This document shows positions 54,001 to 61,317 of a stretch of DNA of 64,000 nucleotides, one piece after another. How positions within the stretch are numbered: the first letter of the stretch is position 1; the number at the start of each line of letters is the position of its first letter. Origin of the DNA: Symbiodinium natans (lineage: Eukaryota > Sar > Dinophyceae > Suessiales > Symbiodiniaceae); contig CAJNDS010002212.1 of NCBI GenBank assembly GCA_905221605.1, positions 251,001-315,000 of the forward strand, read 5' to 3'. Both the position numbers and the translations under genes were made by a program. The notes under the pieces are model-generated. The model was not told where the DNA came from. It made no database searches and saw only the letters and a program-made list of their open reading frames with translations.

Positions 54001-55911
54001 TTAGGGTTTGGGGTTTGGGGTTTAGGGATAGGGCTTTGGATCCCGAAAATGCCAGGCCTTATGGGTTAGGTTTGGGGCGGCGCTATAACAATTAGATGTT
54101 CACGGCTTCGTAAGGGTCATATAGGGATTATGAAAAAGAAAAATAGAAAACATGTGCTCAAGCCTACCCTTCGTTGGGCTTTCGGAGTTGTAGGGGTAAA
54201 GTTTACGGATGTGGTTTGACGGGATTTAGGGTTGTTGGGGCTTGAGGGTATATGGGTTTTGGGGTTTGTAGGGTTTTATGGTTTTACGGCTTGCAGGGAT
54301 TTAGGGTTTTAGGGTTTCGGGGTTGTGGGCTTTGGAGGTTTAGGCGTTTAGGGTTTGTAGGATTTAGGGTTTTGGGGTTTTCAGGGTCTGGGCTTTGTAG
54401 GGGTCTCGGGCGGGTGGGGTTTCAGGGTAGCCCCTTGCTCTTCCCGGTGTAGGCCCCGGACAGGATGCCAACCAAGATCTCGCAGAAGTAGCTGCCGAAC
54501 ATGAGGATCTCAGGGTCCCAAGCTTGTGGAGGAATCGGAGCGGGCACGCAGCCGGAATGGGAGGTCTGCGGTCAGCGTTTCTCATCGGGTTTTGAACTTG
54601 AGGTTCAAGGTTTAGGGCAGCTTAGGGGCATGGAATGTAAGTTCAAGGTTGAGAATGGGGACAGTTCAGGGTTCAGGATTGAAGTTTGCTTTCTTTTTTG
54701 TGGGGGTTCAATGCGACCTCAGGGTGGTGCGGAAAGAAGCAGGATGGGCTCGAACAGGACTTCCCCGATGTCCACTGCACCCGGACCTGACTGTTGTAGG
54801 GCTTGGGGCTTAGGTGGTTTAGGGTTTAGGGTTTAGGGTATAGGGTTTAGGGTTTCTTGGGTACCTATAGTTTCCATCATAGTGCTACAAATGGACCCTT
54901 TGGGCCAGGGGTCCCAAAGCAAGGGCTTTGGGGTGCCGGGTTCGGGTTTCGGCCTTGGGGCCTACAGGGAATTCACCAACTCTACTTCCTCCGGCGGTTT
55001 AGGAGTAGGGTTTGGGGTTTAGGGTTTAGGGTTTAGGGTTTAGGGTAAGCCGCTCCGTGGCTGGGGTTTCATGTTTAGGGCTCTGGCCATGGATGCTTGG
55101 AGGTTCATTGCACTTCTTAACCAATTTTTCCTGTACTTATATCCGCACTTATAAGCCCCTTAAGTGCCCTAGTAGGGTGACAATTGGGTTACAAGTACAG
55201 CTATTATTGGGCTAGTAAGTGCCATGAACCTTCAAGTGGAAACCCTGAACCCTAAACCCTAAACCCTAAACCCTAGCTGAGGCCCTCCCTCGTCTGCTGG
55301 GCATCCCGCCTTCTTGGGAGTACTTCCTGGCTGCGTCGACCGCCACATCGACCTCGCCGGAGCCCAAATTTCGTGCAAGGGCTTAGGGCTTAGGGCTTAG
55401 GGCTTTTAGGGCTTGGGGCTTAGGGTGTAGGGCTTAGGGCTTAGGGTTTAGGGTTGAGGGTTACCCTAAACCCTAAACCCGAAAGCCCTAAACCTTGGGA
55501 TGTTCCCCCTGAAAACAGTCCTTAATAGGGATTCTAGTACCCTCCGCCCATCATAATCCCTATTAGTATACAGGGGAACATCCCAACCTGAACCCAAGAA
55601 CTGACCCGTGGGGGCGCGGCAAGTTGCCCCTGCACGGCAGGCACGAGGAAGCTCAGCACCGTGAGCCTGAGGAGCAAGCCAGGTAATTCTCTAAACCCGA
55701 CCTTTGAGTTCAGCGTTAGTTCAGTTTTTTTTTTTTTTTTGTTGGGGGGGGGGGGGGGGCTGGGGCTTCGGATGTTGGTTCAAGAGGACTTGGGCAAGTC
55801 AAGGGTCCTCAAAACCGAGATGATCGCACATGAGAGCCGATGCTGAGAGCGCAGCACGAAGGAGATTGCAATGCCAGAGATCAAGAAGTGCAACGGGCAC
55901 AGTGAGAAGAC
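41338..55911 (-). CDS. ABCB-type half-transporter gene, 30 exons
   Basis: Minus-strand exons, 5' to 3': 55853-55911, 55621-55666, 55310-55352, 54731-54786, 54444-54508, 53760-53813, 53333-53372, 52716-52757, 51864-51908, 50918-50980, 50392-50487, about 49253-49305, 49018-49081, 48821-48861, 48696-48756, about 48326-48440, 48117-48158, 47913-47948, 47744-47781, 47648-47681, 47422-47465, 46987-47055, 46595-46655, 45083-45141, 42194-42248, 41839-41889, 41681-41747, 41600-41621, 41473-41512, 41338-41391. Joined, they give one transmembrane domain then one nucleotide-binding domain, as in ABCB half-transporters, which export substrates as dimers. Exon lengths and phases agree at 26 junctions: 20 GC, 3 GA and 3 GT donors. 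Telomeric tracts, MITEs and microsatellites fill the introns. The N-terminus, the C-terminal end and exons at 49253 and 48326 are uncertain. Substrate and membrane are unknown. Confidence 0.85.
41839..42248 (-). CDS. ABC exons: signature and Walker B
   Basis: Exon 42194-42248 gives THPGERAARISGGQKQRV, containing the ABC signature ISGGQ. Exon 41839-41889 gives AIARAIIRSPKMLVLDE, with Walker B LVLDE and the catalytic Glu. The 304-base intron between them (GCCAGC to CCAGAG) contains the (TA)n run at 41940-42015. Confidence 0.9.
41937..42048. repeat. (TA)n microsatellite
   Basis: TA runs broken by TACATG, in the intron between the ABC signature and Walker B exons. Confidence 0.95.
42050..42150. 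mobile_element. MITE family J fragment
   Basis: CAAAGTAGCCCCTAAATAACCCCCAAATAACCCC..AAGGTCCCTT matches 51395-51460 closely, so it is a right-half copy. Confidence 0.65.
42283..42341 (-). other. Orphan ABC-like coding segment in an intron
   Basis: Within the intron between ABC exons 45083 and 42194 the minus strand reads DEIVKRVLEAVELPKYLT, then TAG. It resembles the helical segment before the signature in other ABC ATPases. It is not needed in the spliced reading, so it may be a relic or chance. Confidence 0.25.
42880..43870. repeat. About 475-bp direct duplication
   Basis: The block from 43069 (AAGCCCATAGAGTTTAAC) is repeated from 43544. Both copies share AAAGCCTCAAAAGTTTTAACCC, TATACATGCCCAGACCTTAGGT and GGTTTATCTCTAAAGCCCTCA, with point and small indel differences. 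The sequence consists of decayed CCTATAGGGTTTAA units, and nothing coding was seen. Confidence 0.85.
44165..44552. repeat. Two large hairpins, inverted to each other
   Basis: Hairpin 1 (44186-44353) has arms of about 80 bases: GGTACAAACC and GGTACAAGTTGTACC motifs, then GGAACCAAGAACCAAG and ATTGCAGGG, around loop AGGTCTTG. Hairpin 2 (44373-44549) has the same arm sequence and loop CAAGACCT, the complement of the first loop. The four arms can therefore pair in alternative ways. It lies in the large ABC intron 42249-45082. Small ORFs in it are artefacts. Confidence 0.95.
44991..45048 (-). repeat. CCCTAAA tract
   Basis: Eight perfect units just below ABC exon 45083-45141, in its downstream intron. 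Confidence 0.95.
45083..46655 (-). CDS. ABC exons: segment before the signature
   Basis: Exon 46595-46655 gives SLNDNIAYGSAKGARKADIE, the ENIAYG-type turn after the Q-loop. Exon 45083-45141 gives AAQRANAHTFITALQSGYE, equivalent to the ANAHDFI..LPxGYDT helix of ABCB proteins. The 1,453-base intron between them starts GCTGGG and ends CCAG|G. Confidence 0.9.
45624..45760 (+). repeat. TTTAGGG tract
   Basis: About nineteen perfect units, the longest perfect TTTAGGG run in the window, inside an ABC intron. Confidence 0.98.
46322..46592 (-). repeat. Two CCCTAAA tracts in an ABC intron
   Basis: Tracts at 46322-46384 and 46500-46592 flank unique sequence. The second ends two bases before exon 46595, so the intron's 5' end is nearly pure telomeric repeat after its GC donor. 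Confidence 0.95.
46736..46800. mobile_element. MITE family L fragment
   Basis: GGGTATCCAACAAGGGGCCATACTGCAGAGAACTG matches the right end of family L elements (GGTACCCAAACAGCGGACCATACTTTAGAGAACC). The left end is decayed. Confidence 0.5.
46987..47055 (-). CDS. ABC exon: Q-loop
   Basis: Minus-strand reading SYNIRWLRSQIGFVEQEPVL continues FDR. The Gln of VEQEPVLF is the Q-loop residue. Acceptor CAGAG|G follows a GA-donor intron; the exon's own donor is GC (GCAGGA). Confidence 0.9.
47103..47234. mobile_element. MITE family E copy with telomeric insert
   Basis: GGGTCCATGTACCCATATG and ATGGGTGCATGGGCCCTCAGGG bound it. GGGTTTAGGGTTTAGGGTTGGG is inserted near the left end relative to 37816-37915. 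Confidence 0.85.
47240..47372. mobile_element. MITE family B copy with telomeric insert
   Basis: TTGGGATGTTTCCCCCTCTTATACTAACAGCTCC and TAAGGGGAAACATCCCAA bound it. Relative to 14150-14245, a TTTAGGCTTTAGGGTTTAGG block interrupts the right arm. It shares the ABC intron 47056-47421 with a family E element. Confidence 0.9.
47422..47948 (-). CDS. ABC exons: Walker A region
   Basis: Exon 47913-47948 gives VLTKVRLEAHPG. Exon 47744-47781 gives DIIALVGESGAG plus AA of the Lys codon, and exon 47648-47681 completes it with TTLGRLLLRYY, so Walker A is GESGAGKTT. Exon 47422-47465 gives DPTAGSIALDGLDY. Two of these introns have GT donors (GTGCCC, GTGGGA), one GC and one GA. The Walker A Lys codon is split by an intron of 62 bases. 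Confidence 0.92.
47797..47878 (+). repeat. TTTAGGG tract
   Basis: About ten units in the 131-base ABC intron upstream of Walker A; the tract is most of that intron. Confidence 0.95.
48117..48158 (-). CDS. ABC exon: A-loop
   Basis: Minus-strand reading DVSFAYSGRPDHHV after CTTGCAG|G. Tyr of SFAY is the adenine-stacking A-loop residue of ABCB-type domains. The donor is GC (GCGTCC). Confidence 0.9.
48203..48301. mobile_element. MITE family C copy in an ABC intron
   Basis: CATAGGGGCCTTAATAAGTAG and TAATTATTCCGACCCCTATAT bound it. It takes up most of the intron between the exons at about 48326 and 48117. Confidence 0.9.
48696..49305 (-). CDS. ABC exons: last transmembrane segments
   Basis: Exons about 49253-49305 (ATVYLETVLRFTQ), 49018-49081 (VRNIVVLAVAMHQASIPALY), 48821-48861 (SYTAFSQYVSLYE) and 48696-48756 (DGFKNLADIWINFKQTITST). 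The last two match the GSLTAFLLYxxYVxxxF..L segment before the linker of ABCB proteins. The 64-base intron between them starts GATCTC and ends GCAG|G, a GA-AG intron. Confidence 0.75.
49133..49222. mobile_element. MITE family E copy in an ABC intron
   Basis: TAAGGGTCCATGTACCTAATT and TCAGGTACATGGACCTTTAGGG bound it. The copy makes up most of the intron between exons 49253 and 49018. Confidence 0.9.
50392..50980 (-). CDS. ABC exons: middle transmembrane segments
   Basis: Exon 50918-50980 gives VVKFAGSLIAMYATHPQLAL I, a membrane helix. Exon 50392-50487 gives FLIIPCNAEIRRQANAVAVE then VLGSIRTAEAQE, the conserved AEEVLxSIRTVxAF segment. An intervening open piece near 50810-50837 (ATIITPIN) might be an extra exon; the direct junction used here has acceptor AG|T. 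Confidence 0.8.
50512..50622. mobile_element. MITE family L copy
   Basis: GGGTAGCTCTCTAAATTGGGGTCCC at the left pairs with ACTGAGGAAACTACCCATA at the right, in the intron between ABC exons 50918 and 50392, ending about 24 bases before the acceptor. Confidence 0.75.
51288..51490. mobile_element. MITE family J copy with telomeric insert
   Basis: GTAAAAGGAGGGACCCCCTAGAAGGG is followed by three TTTAGGG units and then ACCCTTAATCATATTCCC. The 10140 copy reads CTAGAAGGGACCCTTACC without them. The right end CCTTATAAGAGTCCCTCAGTCCCTCC completes the element. Confidence 0.85.
51499..52010. repeat. Three telomeric tracts of alternating orientation
   Basis: TTTAGGG at 51499-51575, CCCTAAA at 51680-51840 (over twenty units) and TTTAGGG at 51938-52010. 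ABC exon 51864-51908 lies between the second and third. Confidence 0.95.
51864..53813 (-). CDS. ABC exons: coupling-helix region
   Basis: 53760-53813 FAICGHTTVTRLRIKLF, 53333-53372 NLTEQEIAFYDSH, 52716-52757 VSGELSSRLINDSQ, 51864-51908 ALSSLTQFTTQTVLG. This is the xLRxxLFRxLLxQEIAFFDxxxTGELxSRLxxDxxxV segment of ABCB transmembrane domains. All donors are GC. Confidence 0.9.
52550..52692. repeat. 9-bp (CCTCCTAAA)n minisatellite
   Basis: About fifteen units of CCTCCTAAA/CCTCCTAGA/CGTTCTAAA, possibly a telomeric-repeat derivative, just before ABC exon 52716. Confidence 0.85.
53598..53643. mobile_element. Short foldback, family M
   Basis: CTAGGTACCCAAGAACCATAC and AAGACTTTTGGGTACCTA pair. The motif TTGGGTACCTATAGTTTCC recurs at 54857-54880, beside a second partial copy. 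Confidence 0.6.
53822..54025 (+). repeat. TTTAGGG / TTTGGGG tract
   Basis: About 200 bases of alternating TTTAGGG and TTTGGGG units in an ABC intron, starting eight bases beyond exon 53760-53813. Confidence 0.95.
54444..55911 (-). CDS. ABC exons: first transmembrane helices
   Basis: 55853-55911 and 55621-55666 join as SGIAISFVLLTVLSFLVPAV then QGQL; 55310-55352 adds VDVAVDAARKYSQE; 54731-54786 adds AVDIGEVLFEPILLLS; 54444-54508 adds ILMFGSYFCEILVGILSGAY. This gives helices 1 to 3 with the short loop after LVPxxxGxLxD seen in ABCB half-transporters. Donors are GC, except GA (GAAGAG) after 54444. No start Met was fixed; exons at 57558 and 56984 could lie upstream. Confidence 0.8.
55095..55239. 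mobile_element. MITE family A copy
   Basis: GCTTGGAGGTTCATTGCACTT and AAGTGCCATGAACCTTCAAGT bound it, in an ABC intron. Confidence 0.85.
55495..55586. mobile_element. MITE family B copy
   Basis: TTGGGATGTTCCCCCTGAAA and CAGGGGAACATCCCAA bound it, in the 268-base intron between ABC exons 55621 and 55310. Confidence 0.9.
55723..55760. repeat. Poly-T joined to poly-G
   Basis: About sixteen T, GTT, then about sixteen G, in the intron between the first two ABC exons. Confidence 0.9.
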
Positions 55912-56842
55912 CTGCTCAAGCTGTCCGCGGCACTGACTCTACGAATCCCGTAAGTCATCGTACTGAAGCCCTGAAACGCGAAACCTCTTAGACCCAGAAC
56001 TCCCGAACCTTAACACCATAACTCCTAGTTTTCTAGCCCTAAACTTTGCTCGATTTTGTGTCCACAACCAAACCAAAGGGCATGTTTTCTTCATGAGCGC
56101 CCTGAGCGTGTGCCTTCTTCATGAGCACCCTTAAAACCAAAAATCACAGCATTGTTTGCCTGTTCAGTTCATACAACCGAAAGCTCTCAAGCCAGAACGG
56201 GAATTTTTACAAAACAGGGCACAGAATTCGATAACCCTTCTGAGGCGCCCCACAAGGGCACAACCATACTTTCGGAACCCCTTAATTCCTAAACCTTATA
56301 AACCCTAAGCCCCAAGCCCTAAGTGCTAAGCCCTAAACCCAAAGTCCGAATCAAAACGAGGGAGGTGCGCAGATAGACCGAGCCTCCTCCTTGAGTAGCT
56401 TCAAGGAACTGGCTATTGTCGGGGCCTTGCAAGATTTGTGTTTGGGGCTTAGGGCAGAGGGTCCCCAAAACCCTAAACCGCAAACCCTAAACCCTCAACC
56501 CTGGGGTTTACTTCGGGTTTATGGGATTGGCTTAAGGCTTCGCTTGCAAGGTTGCCGGTCTAGGGTTTTGGGGCATATAGTGTTGGATGTTTTTGGGATT
56601 AGGATTCAAGATTCAAGGTGTTGGTTGTTAAGGATTCAAGGTCTTGGGACTTTTGATGTTGGATGGTTGTTGGGACCTGGCTTATCACGCGTGAAAACAA
56701 AAGTCCCTCAACCCTAAACCCTAAACCCCGAACCCTGGACCCCACACCCTAAACCTGCCCATTCCGGCCTGCATGCCGGTGCGCTCCTGTGCATCTTCCT
56801 GGGCTTGCTGCCCCTCTGCCTGCGACAGACATCTCTTCGCGC

Positions 56843-56960
56843 AGGGTTTAGGGTTTAGGGTTTAGGGTTTAGGGTTTAGGGTTTAGGGTTTAGGGTTTAG
56901 GGTTTAGGGGGTTTAGGGCTTAGGGCTCAGGGTTCAGGGTTTAGGGCTCAGGCTTGCTGC
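56843..56960 (+). repeat. TTTAGGG tract
   Basis: About ten units then TTTAGGGC/TTCAGGG variants. The preceding 55912-56840 stretch has decayed CCCTAAA runs and no certain exon. Confidence 0.9.
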
Positions 56961-56983
56961 GATTGTGGAAATATCACACTCGC

Positions 56984-57060
56984 CTGGCATGCACTGGACA
57001 TGTGCGTGAGGGCCTGGATGGCGGCGGCTTGGTGCAGCAAGCGGTTGTGCATGCGCATAT
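56984..57060 (-). CDS. Possible exon, helical
   Basis: The minus strand reads RMHNRLLHQAAAIQALTHMS and SACQ before a GC donor (GCGAGTG). It may lie upstream of the ABC gene's first recognised exon, or end a separate gene. Confidence 0.4.
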
Positions 57061-57099
57061 ACCTTGCTTGTAGTCTGGGTGGTTAGGTGTTTACGAACA

Positions 57100-57184
57100 T
57101 AGGGGAGCCCAAGATAGAGACCCAGATAGTAGGATTGCCTTAGAAAAGGACCGCAATAAGGTACCTAGTTTCGGAAACCCCCAT
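57100..57184. mobile_element. MITE family D-like copy
   Basis: The left end is decayed; the right end TAGTTTCGGAAACCCCCAT matches family D. Inner AGGACCGCAATAAGGTACC resembles the 22528 copy. Confidence 0.55.
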
Positions 57185-57557
57185 CTCGCAGCGCACTTAA
57201 TCCCGGCCGGAAACCCTAAACCCACTACAATTGCTGTGCCATCTTGGCCCGCATGACATGCAGAAAAAAGGTAGGGTTGGGACGACAAAGTCCAGCCTCG
57301 GACGACAAAGTCTTGTTCAGTTCGGGCCACCGAAGGGGGCTGTGAGGTCCTAGCGCCGTACCTAAAAAGATCTGAGACCAGAGCAAGTGCCGGTGGGCCA
57401 ATCGGGGTCTTGCGACAACCTCGAAGGTGTACCCTGAACCCTATACCCTAAACCCGAAACACCCGCAACCCCACACTGTTCCACAGCGGAGTCTGCCACC
57501 TCTCTCCGTCAAGTTGTTCCCAAGAGCGATTCCGTGCATGGGGACCTGCGTGGGGAC

Positions 57558-57626
57558 CTGATGCCATTGAAATGGGAGTAGGAGGTCTGCCACGAGCCAA
57601 AGCAGCAACCAGCCTGCTCCATTCGC
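57558..57626 (-). CDS. Possible transmembrane exon
   Basis: After CCTTGCAG|G the minus strand encodes ANGAGWLLLWLVADLLLPFQ and continues WHQ. A strongly hydrophobic helix in exon context could be an N-terminal extra membrane segment of the ABC transporter, as some ABCB half-transporters have; this is inference from position. Confidence 0.4.
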
Positions 57627-57652
57627 CTGCAAGGAGGCAGGCAGGTGGCTCT

Positions 57653-57766
57653 CAAAGATAGGGCCACTCTAAAAATAGGGTCCCTTTTGGGGTTACTTTT
57701 CCAAGGCGGCCCCTAATTTTTGGGGTACCCAAACAGCGGACCATACTTTAGAGAACCCACCATATC
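57653..57766. mobile_element. MITE family L copy
   Basis: GGGCCACTCTAAAAATAGGGTCCC and GGGTACCCAAACAGCGGACCATACTTTAGAGAACCC bound it, ending about 30 bases before the acceptor of exon 57558-57626. Confidence 0.85.
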
Positions 57767-57913
57767 AGAAGAAAAGCAATCAAACATGTTCTTGGCACAG
57801 TAGGCCGCGCCTGCTCTGCAAAGAGAGGTGCCCGCGTGTCGTGGCCATTGGCGTGCATGCTGCGCTGTCGCGAAAAGCTGTGTGCGGTGGGAGCCGCGTT
57901 TGCTTCCAGCATT

Positions 57914-58016
57914 ATTAACTAATTATTTATTAATTATTAATTACTTATTAATTTATTATTAATTACTTATTAAATAATTATGAATTAATTATTAATGAAT
58001 TATTAATTAATTATGT
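57914..58016. repeat. AATTATTA-rich simple sequence
   Basis: About 100 bases of TTAATTATTAA-type repeats without G or C, an AT-only island. Confidence 0.95.
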
Positions 58017-58318
58017 GGTGATTGGCTGTTTGGTTGGGTATAGCTTTGCCTTGGCACCATCTTGGCACTCAAGCCTGGACTCCTTATAGCTCCGATCATC
58101 TGCTACCCTGGTCGCTTGCACATTTTCCGGGTTTAGGGTTTAGGGATGTTTAGGGCTTGCGCTGAGTCTACTCGTCGGGGAGCTATCACTCAGCGCACGG
58201 ACAGCTCATGAATCGTATATCGATCCCGGCTGAGGTGAGCCCCGAAATACCCCACACTCCCAGACCTAAACCCTGACAAGCAGAAGATTGGCAACATCCT
58301 CTCCCTTATTACTACTAA

Positions 58319-58404
58319 TTGCTTAAGAACCCCGGAAAAACATTCTTCCTTACTAAGGGTAATATAGGGATTGTTGTCTTTCATTCTTTTGGGGTTCTTA
58401 AGCA
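58319..58404. mobile_element. MITE family F copy
   Basis: TTGCTTAAGAACCCCGGAAAAA and TTTTGGGGTTCTTAAGCA bound it; core ACTAAGGGTAATATAGGGATTGTTG is the inverse of the 18145 copy. Confidence 0.9.
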
Positions 58405-58539
58405 GACAACAGATTGTCTTAGGGCTCGAGGCTGAAGGGCCCTTGGGGAGCTCAAGGTTCAAAGCTCCAGTGCCCACACTTCTTTCGGGGCCTCAAGCCC
58501 CCTCAGGGTTTAGGTTTCAGGGGGTTGGTAGGGTTTAGG

Positions 58540-58735
58540 GTTTAGGGTTTAGGGTTCAGGGTTCAGGGTTCAGGGTTCAGGGTTCAGGGTTTAGGGTTTA
58601 GGGTTTAGGATTTAGGATTTAGGATTTAGTGCTTAGGGTTTAGGGTTTAGGAGGTTTGGGGTTTGGGGTTTGGGGTTTAGGAGGTTTGGGGTTTGGGATT
58701 TGGGGTTTGGGGTTTGGGGTTTAGTGGTTCAGGGG
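58540..58735 (+). repeat. TTTAGGG, TTCAGGG and TTTGGGG tract
   Basis: Homogenised blocks of different unit variants follow each other. The 58740-58860 segment is open on the minus strand (MWLSGGSSSGEER) but unsupported. Confidence 0.9.
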
Positions 58736-58899
58736 GTTTGTAGGGTTTCGGGTTTGACGGATCTGTAGGATTTTCAGAGCAAAGCTGAGGGCTTCTTTCC
58801 TCACCGCTGCTGCTGCCGCCTGACAGCCACATCCAGCGCCCCTCCGCCCGCAGGGGAAGCTGCACCCCTGAATTACGGAAAATTGCCTGAATTTATATG

Positions 58900-59075
58900 G
58901 GTTGTTCTACAAATTAGCGTCCTTTTGCGTGTTAAAAGGGTTCTAGAGGGACCCCGACAAAGGGGGGAACCTTATTTAGAGAACTGCCCATATAGGGATC
59001 GTTCATATGAGTTAAGGTAGATTTCCAAACCCTAAACCCTAAACCCTAAACCCTAAACCCTAAACCCTAAACCCA
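58900..59075. mobile_element. Family L-like element plus telomeric flank, copy 1
   Basis: GTTCTACAAATTAGCGTCCTTTTGCG then GGACCCCGACAAAGGGGGGAA and TTTAGAGAACTGCCCATATAGG. From TTTTGCGTGTTAAA to GATTTCCAAACCCTAAACCC it is nearly identical to 63855-64000. Confidence 0.8.
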
Positions 59076-59174
59076 GATTTCCTCAATTAAAGGAGTGTTG
59101 GGCTCTTGGGGCCCCGGCTAGATTGGACTCTTGCCTTGCAGGTGTCATCAAACTAGGGTCCCTTTTCTGGGGGG

Positions 59175-59245
59175 ATTTAGGGTTTAGGGTTTAGGGTTTA
59201 GGGTTTAGGGTTTAGGGTTTAGGGTTTAGGGTTTAGGGTTCCTAT
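59175..59245 (+). repeat. TTTAGGG tract
   Basis: About nine perfect units, inserted after GGGTCCCTTTTCTGGGGGGA. Confidence 0.95.
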
Positions 59246-59376
59246 ACATAGTTCAGTGATGGCCCTGCATTTTGGGGGTTAAGATTTAGGGCTTGTGGTT
59301 TGATTCAGGGTACCCCGGTAGCTAGGAAACTGCAAACTGCTGCTCAACAGCGGCAGCTGCCGAGGCGTGAGATTAG

Positions 59377-59610
59377 ATGAGAGCTTGCATCAATGTACTT
59401 GGAAGCTGTTTAAGTAATTGCATCCCTCCACTCACACGCACAATGGGCAAGCAGGGCCACCGGCCGACAGGACTTTGGAACAACCCCCGCGTCACTTTGC
59501 CGACATCACCGCGGTCACAGAGTCATCGTCCCTTAGGCAGGGTTGCGCACAAGGGCAGCTGTCTGAAGTGCTATTCCTTTCTGGGTGGACCCTGGTGAGC
59601 ATACTCAGCA
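59377..59610. other. Open region, strand unclear
   Basis: The plus strand reads QLSEVLFLSGWTL before GTGAGC; the minus strand reads DSCPCAQPCLRDDDSVTAVM. Either could be an exon; neither is recognised. Confidence 0.25.
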
Positions 59611-60169
59611 GAACGGGGGAGGGAGGAGTGGCGGGATGGAAAATTCTAAAGGGGGCATCAAACTCTCAAACCCCAAACCCCAAAACCCCTAAAACCCTAA
59701 ACCCTACAACCCTAAACCCTCATCCCGTGAAGACCTGACCATGGCGCTGCGCGCGGACAGACCCTAAACCGTATACCTTGTGCACCCTCACACCTTTTTT
59801 GCCCCTAATAAGGACCGTTGAACTTCTGCAATTAAGCCACACAACCTACAAAACACAAGCTCCAAAAACCCTAAATCCCTAAACCCTGAACCAATCTCCA
59901 AGTGTGGGACAGGGCTTGTGGAGTGAGCTCGGGCTCACAGATTGGAGGCTGCCAGGTGGACCTGGGCCAAAACGGAAGCTGAAACAAAACAACCTGAATC
60001 ACCAAACCCGACACCCTTGCGGGGTTTGAAGCTAATTCTTCAGCCCTTTGGCCCTACACCATACCGAAAATGATCAGTTTAATGGCGATGCGGAGCCCCC
60101 TGTCAACATGAAAGTCCTAAACCCAACTTAAAGCTACAATCAATCCTGGGCGTATGCCTCGCATAAACC

Positions 60170-60300
60170 CTATAACCCAATAAACCCCATAAACCCCATA
60201 AACCCTATAAACCCTAGAAACCCTATAAACCCTATGAACCCTATAAACCCTATGAACCCTATCAACCCTATGAACCCTATAAACCCTAAACCCGAAACCC
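60170..60300 (-). repeat. CCCTATAAA / CCCTATGAA repeat
   Basis: About fourteen 9-base units, a CCCTAAA derivative. The Ile-Gly-Phe-rich minus-strand frame here is an artefact. Confidence 0.9.
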
Positions 60301-60545
60301 TAAAGCACGTGCCTCTGCATCCCGAGGATGTCGGACCGCCACAGGTCCGGTCCAGAACCTCAAAACAGTTGGCACACCGTGGTTTGACTGGCATGTACAG
60401 CAAGCTCAGTTCTGCGTTCCACTTTGCTCCTTTTCGACGAAGTTGTGCTTTCTCGCGATGCTCATCTCTGATTGCAGAAGCATGGCCTCTCCCTCTCAGG
60501 GGATGAAGGCTGGTGAAAAAACCATCGCGAACCCAGTGAACCCTA
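60300..60545 (-). CDS. Possible exon, unidentified
   Basis: The minus strand is open with a protein-like run: HREKAQLRRKGAKWNAELSL, then YMPVKPRCANCFEVLDRTC. Splice sites were not fixed. It lies just downstream of the decayed MGQSCCC-family fragment at 60545-60705. Confidence 0.35.
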
Positions 60546-60705
60546 CCTTCCATTTAAAAGGCATGGTAGGATCCAGCGGATCCACCGCACTGCATCTTGG
60601 CCCGTTGGACTTGCAGCTACCACATTGTGAAGGATTGCCTTGAACAGCCTGCCTCTGGCTAGTCGAACTTTCGCAAGTGGGAGCAAAGGAGGTGCAGAAG
60701 TTGCG
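60545..60705 (-). pseudogene. Fragment of the MGQSCCC gene family
   Basis: The minus strand reads SSTSQRQAVQGNPSQCGSCK, close to SSKRQAVRGSPSQNCSCK at 33325-33410. The DNA match extends over about 95 bases. No N-terminal exon was found here. Confidence 0.5.
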
Positions 60706-60837
60706 TTGCGCAAGCCCAAAAGCCCACGGTATACTTATTTCAACTATTGACAACCAGCTGCAAACCTTTCCGCAACCCAGACACACTACACACACTACAC
60801 TCACTACGCAAACCTATCTAACTCTGATAAGTCCGGC

Positions 60838-61317
60838 GTGGAGCGGGTCGCGGTCTGCTGCCAAAACACATGCATACAACCGAGGAAAAGGCCAGGAACG
60901 CCGCGTGGCAGACCCTGCTTCGCCGACTTCGCTCTGAAGGATGTATATCTCGACATATCCGAAAACAAAGTACGCGCCCAAGGAACTGTCGATTCTACAA
61001 CAGTGTTCACAAGCCCTCTTTTTGAAAGCCCTGGCCTGCACAACGAAAGACCCTGCGACCGAATATTGGAGCATGCAAGGCTCAGCGGAAGCGGAGCTGC
61101 CCAGGCATTTGACCCTACATGCTTTTTGGAGGTTCTTGAGGGGGAGGGCGCCCTCCCTCCTCACTTCGCAGACGAAGAGCTGCCGGTGGCCGCCCAAGCA
61201 GCAGTCATAATGCACGTGCCGGCCGACGGAGAGGCTGCAGCTGCAACAGGGGAAGAAGTGGGGGCGTCGGGGTCCAAAGGATCACTGTCAATAATCCGAG
61301 GCCTCGGGCCGTAGGTA
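60838..61317 (+). CDS. 158-codon ORF, doubtful
   Basis: This is the longest ORF not due to simple repeats. It reads YLDISENKVRAQGTVDST, later LSGSGAAQAFDPTCFLEVLE and an Ala/Glu/Gly-rich end. SGSG..QAFDP loosely recalls SGSGQTCPQAEFDP at 62.8 kb. Two minus-strand frames are also open here, and every stronger gene is on the minus strand, so coding on plus is doubtful. Confidence 0.3.
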
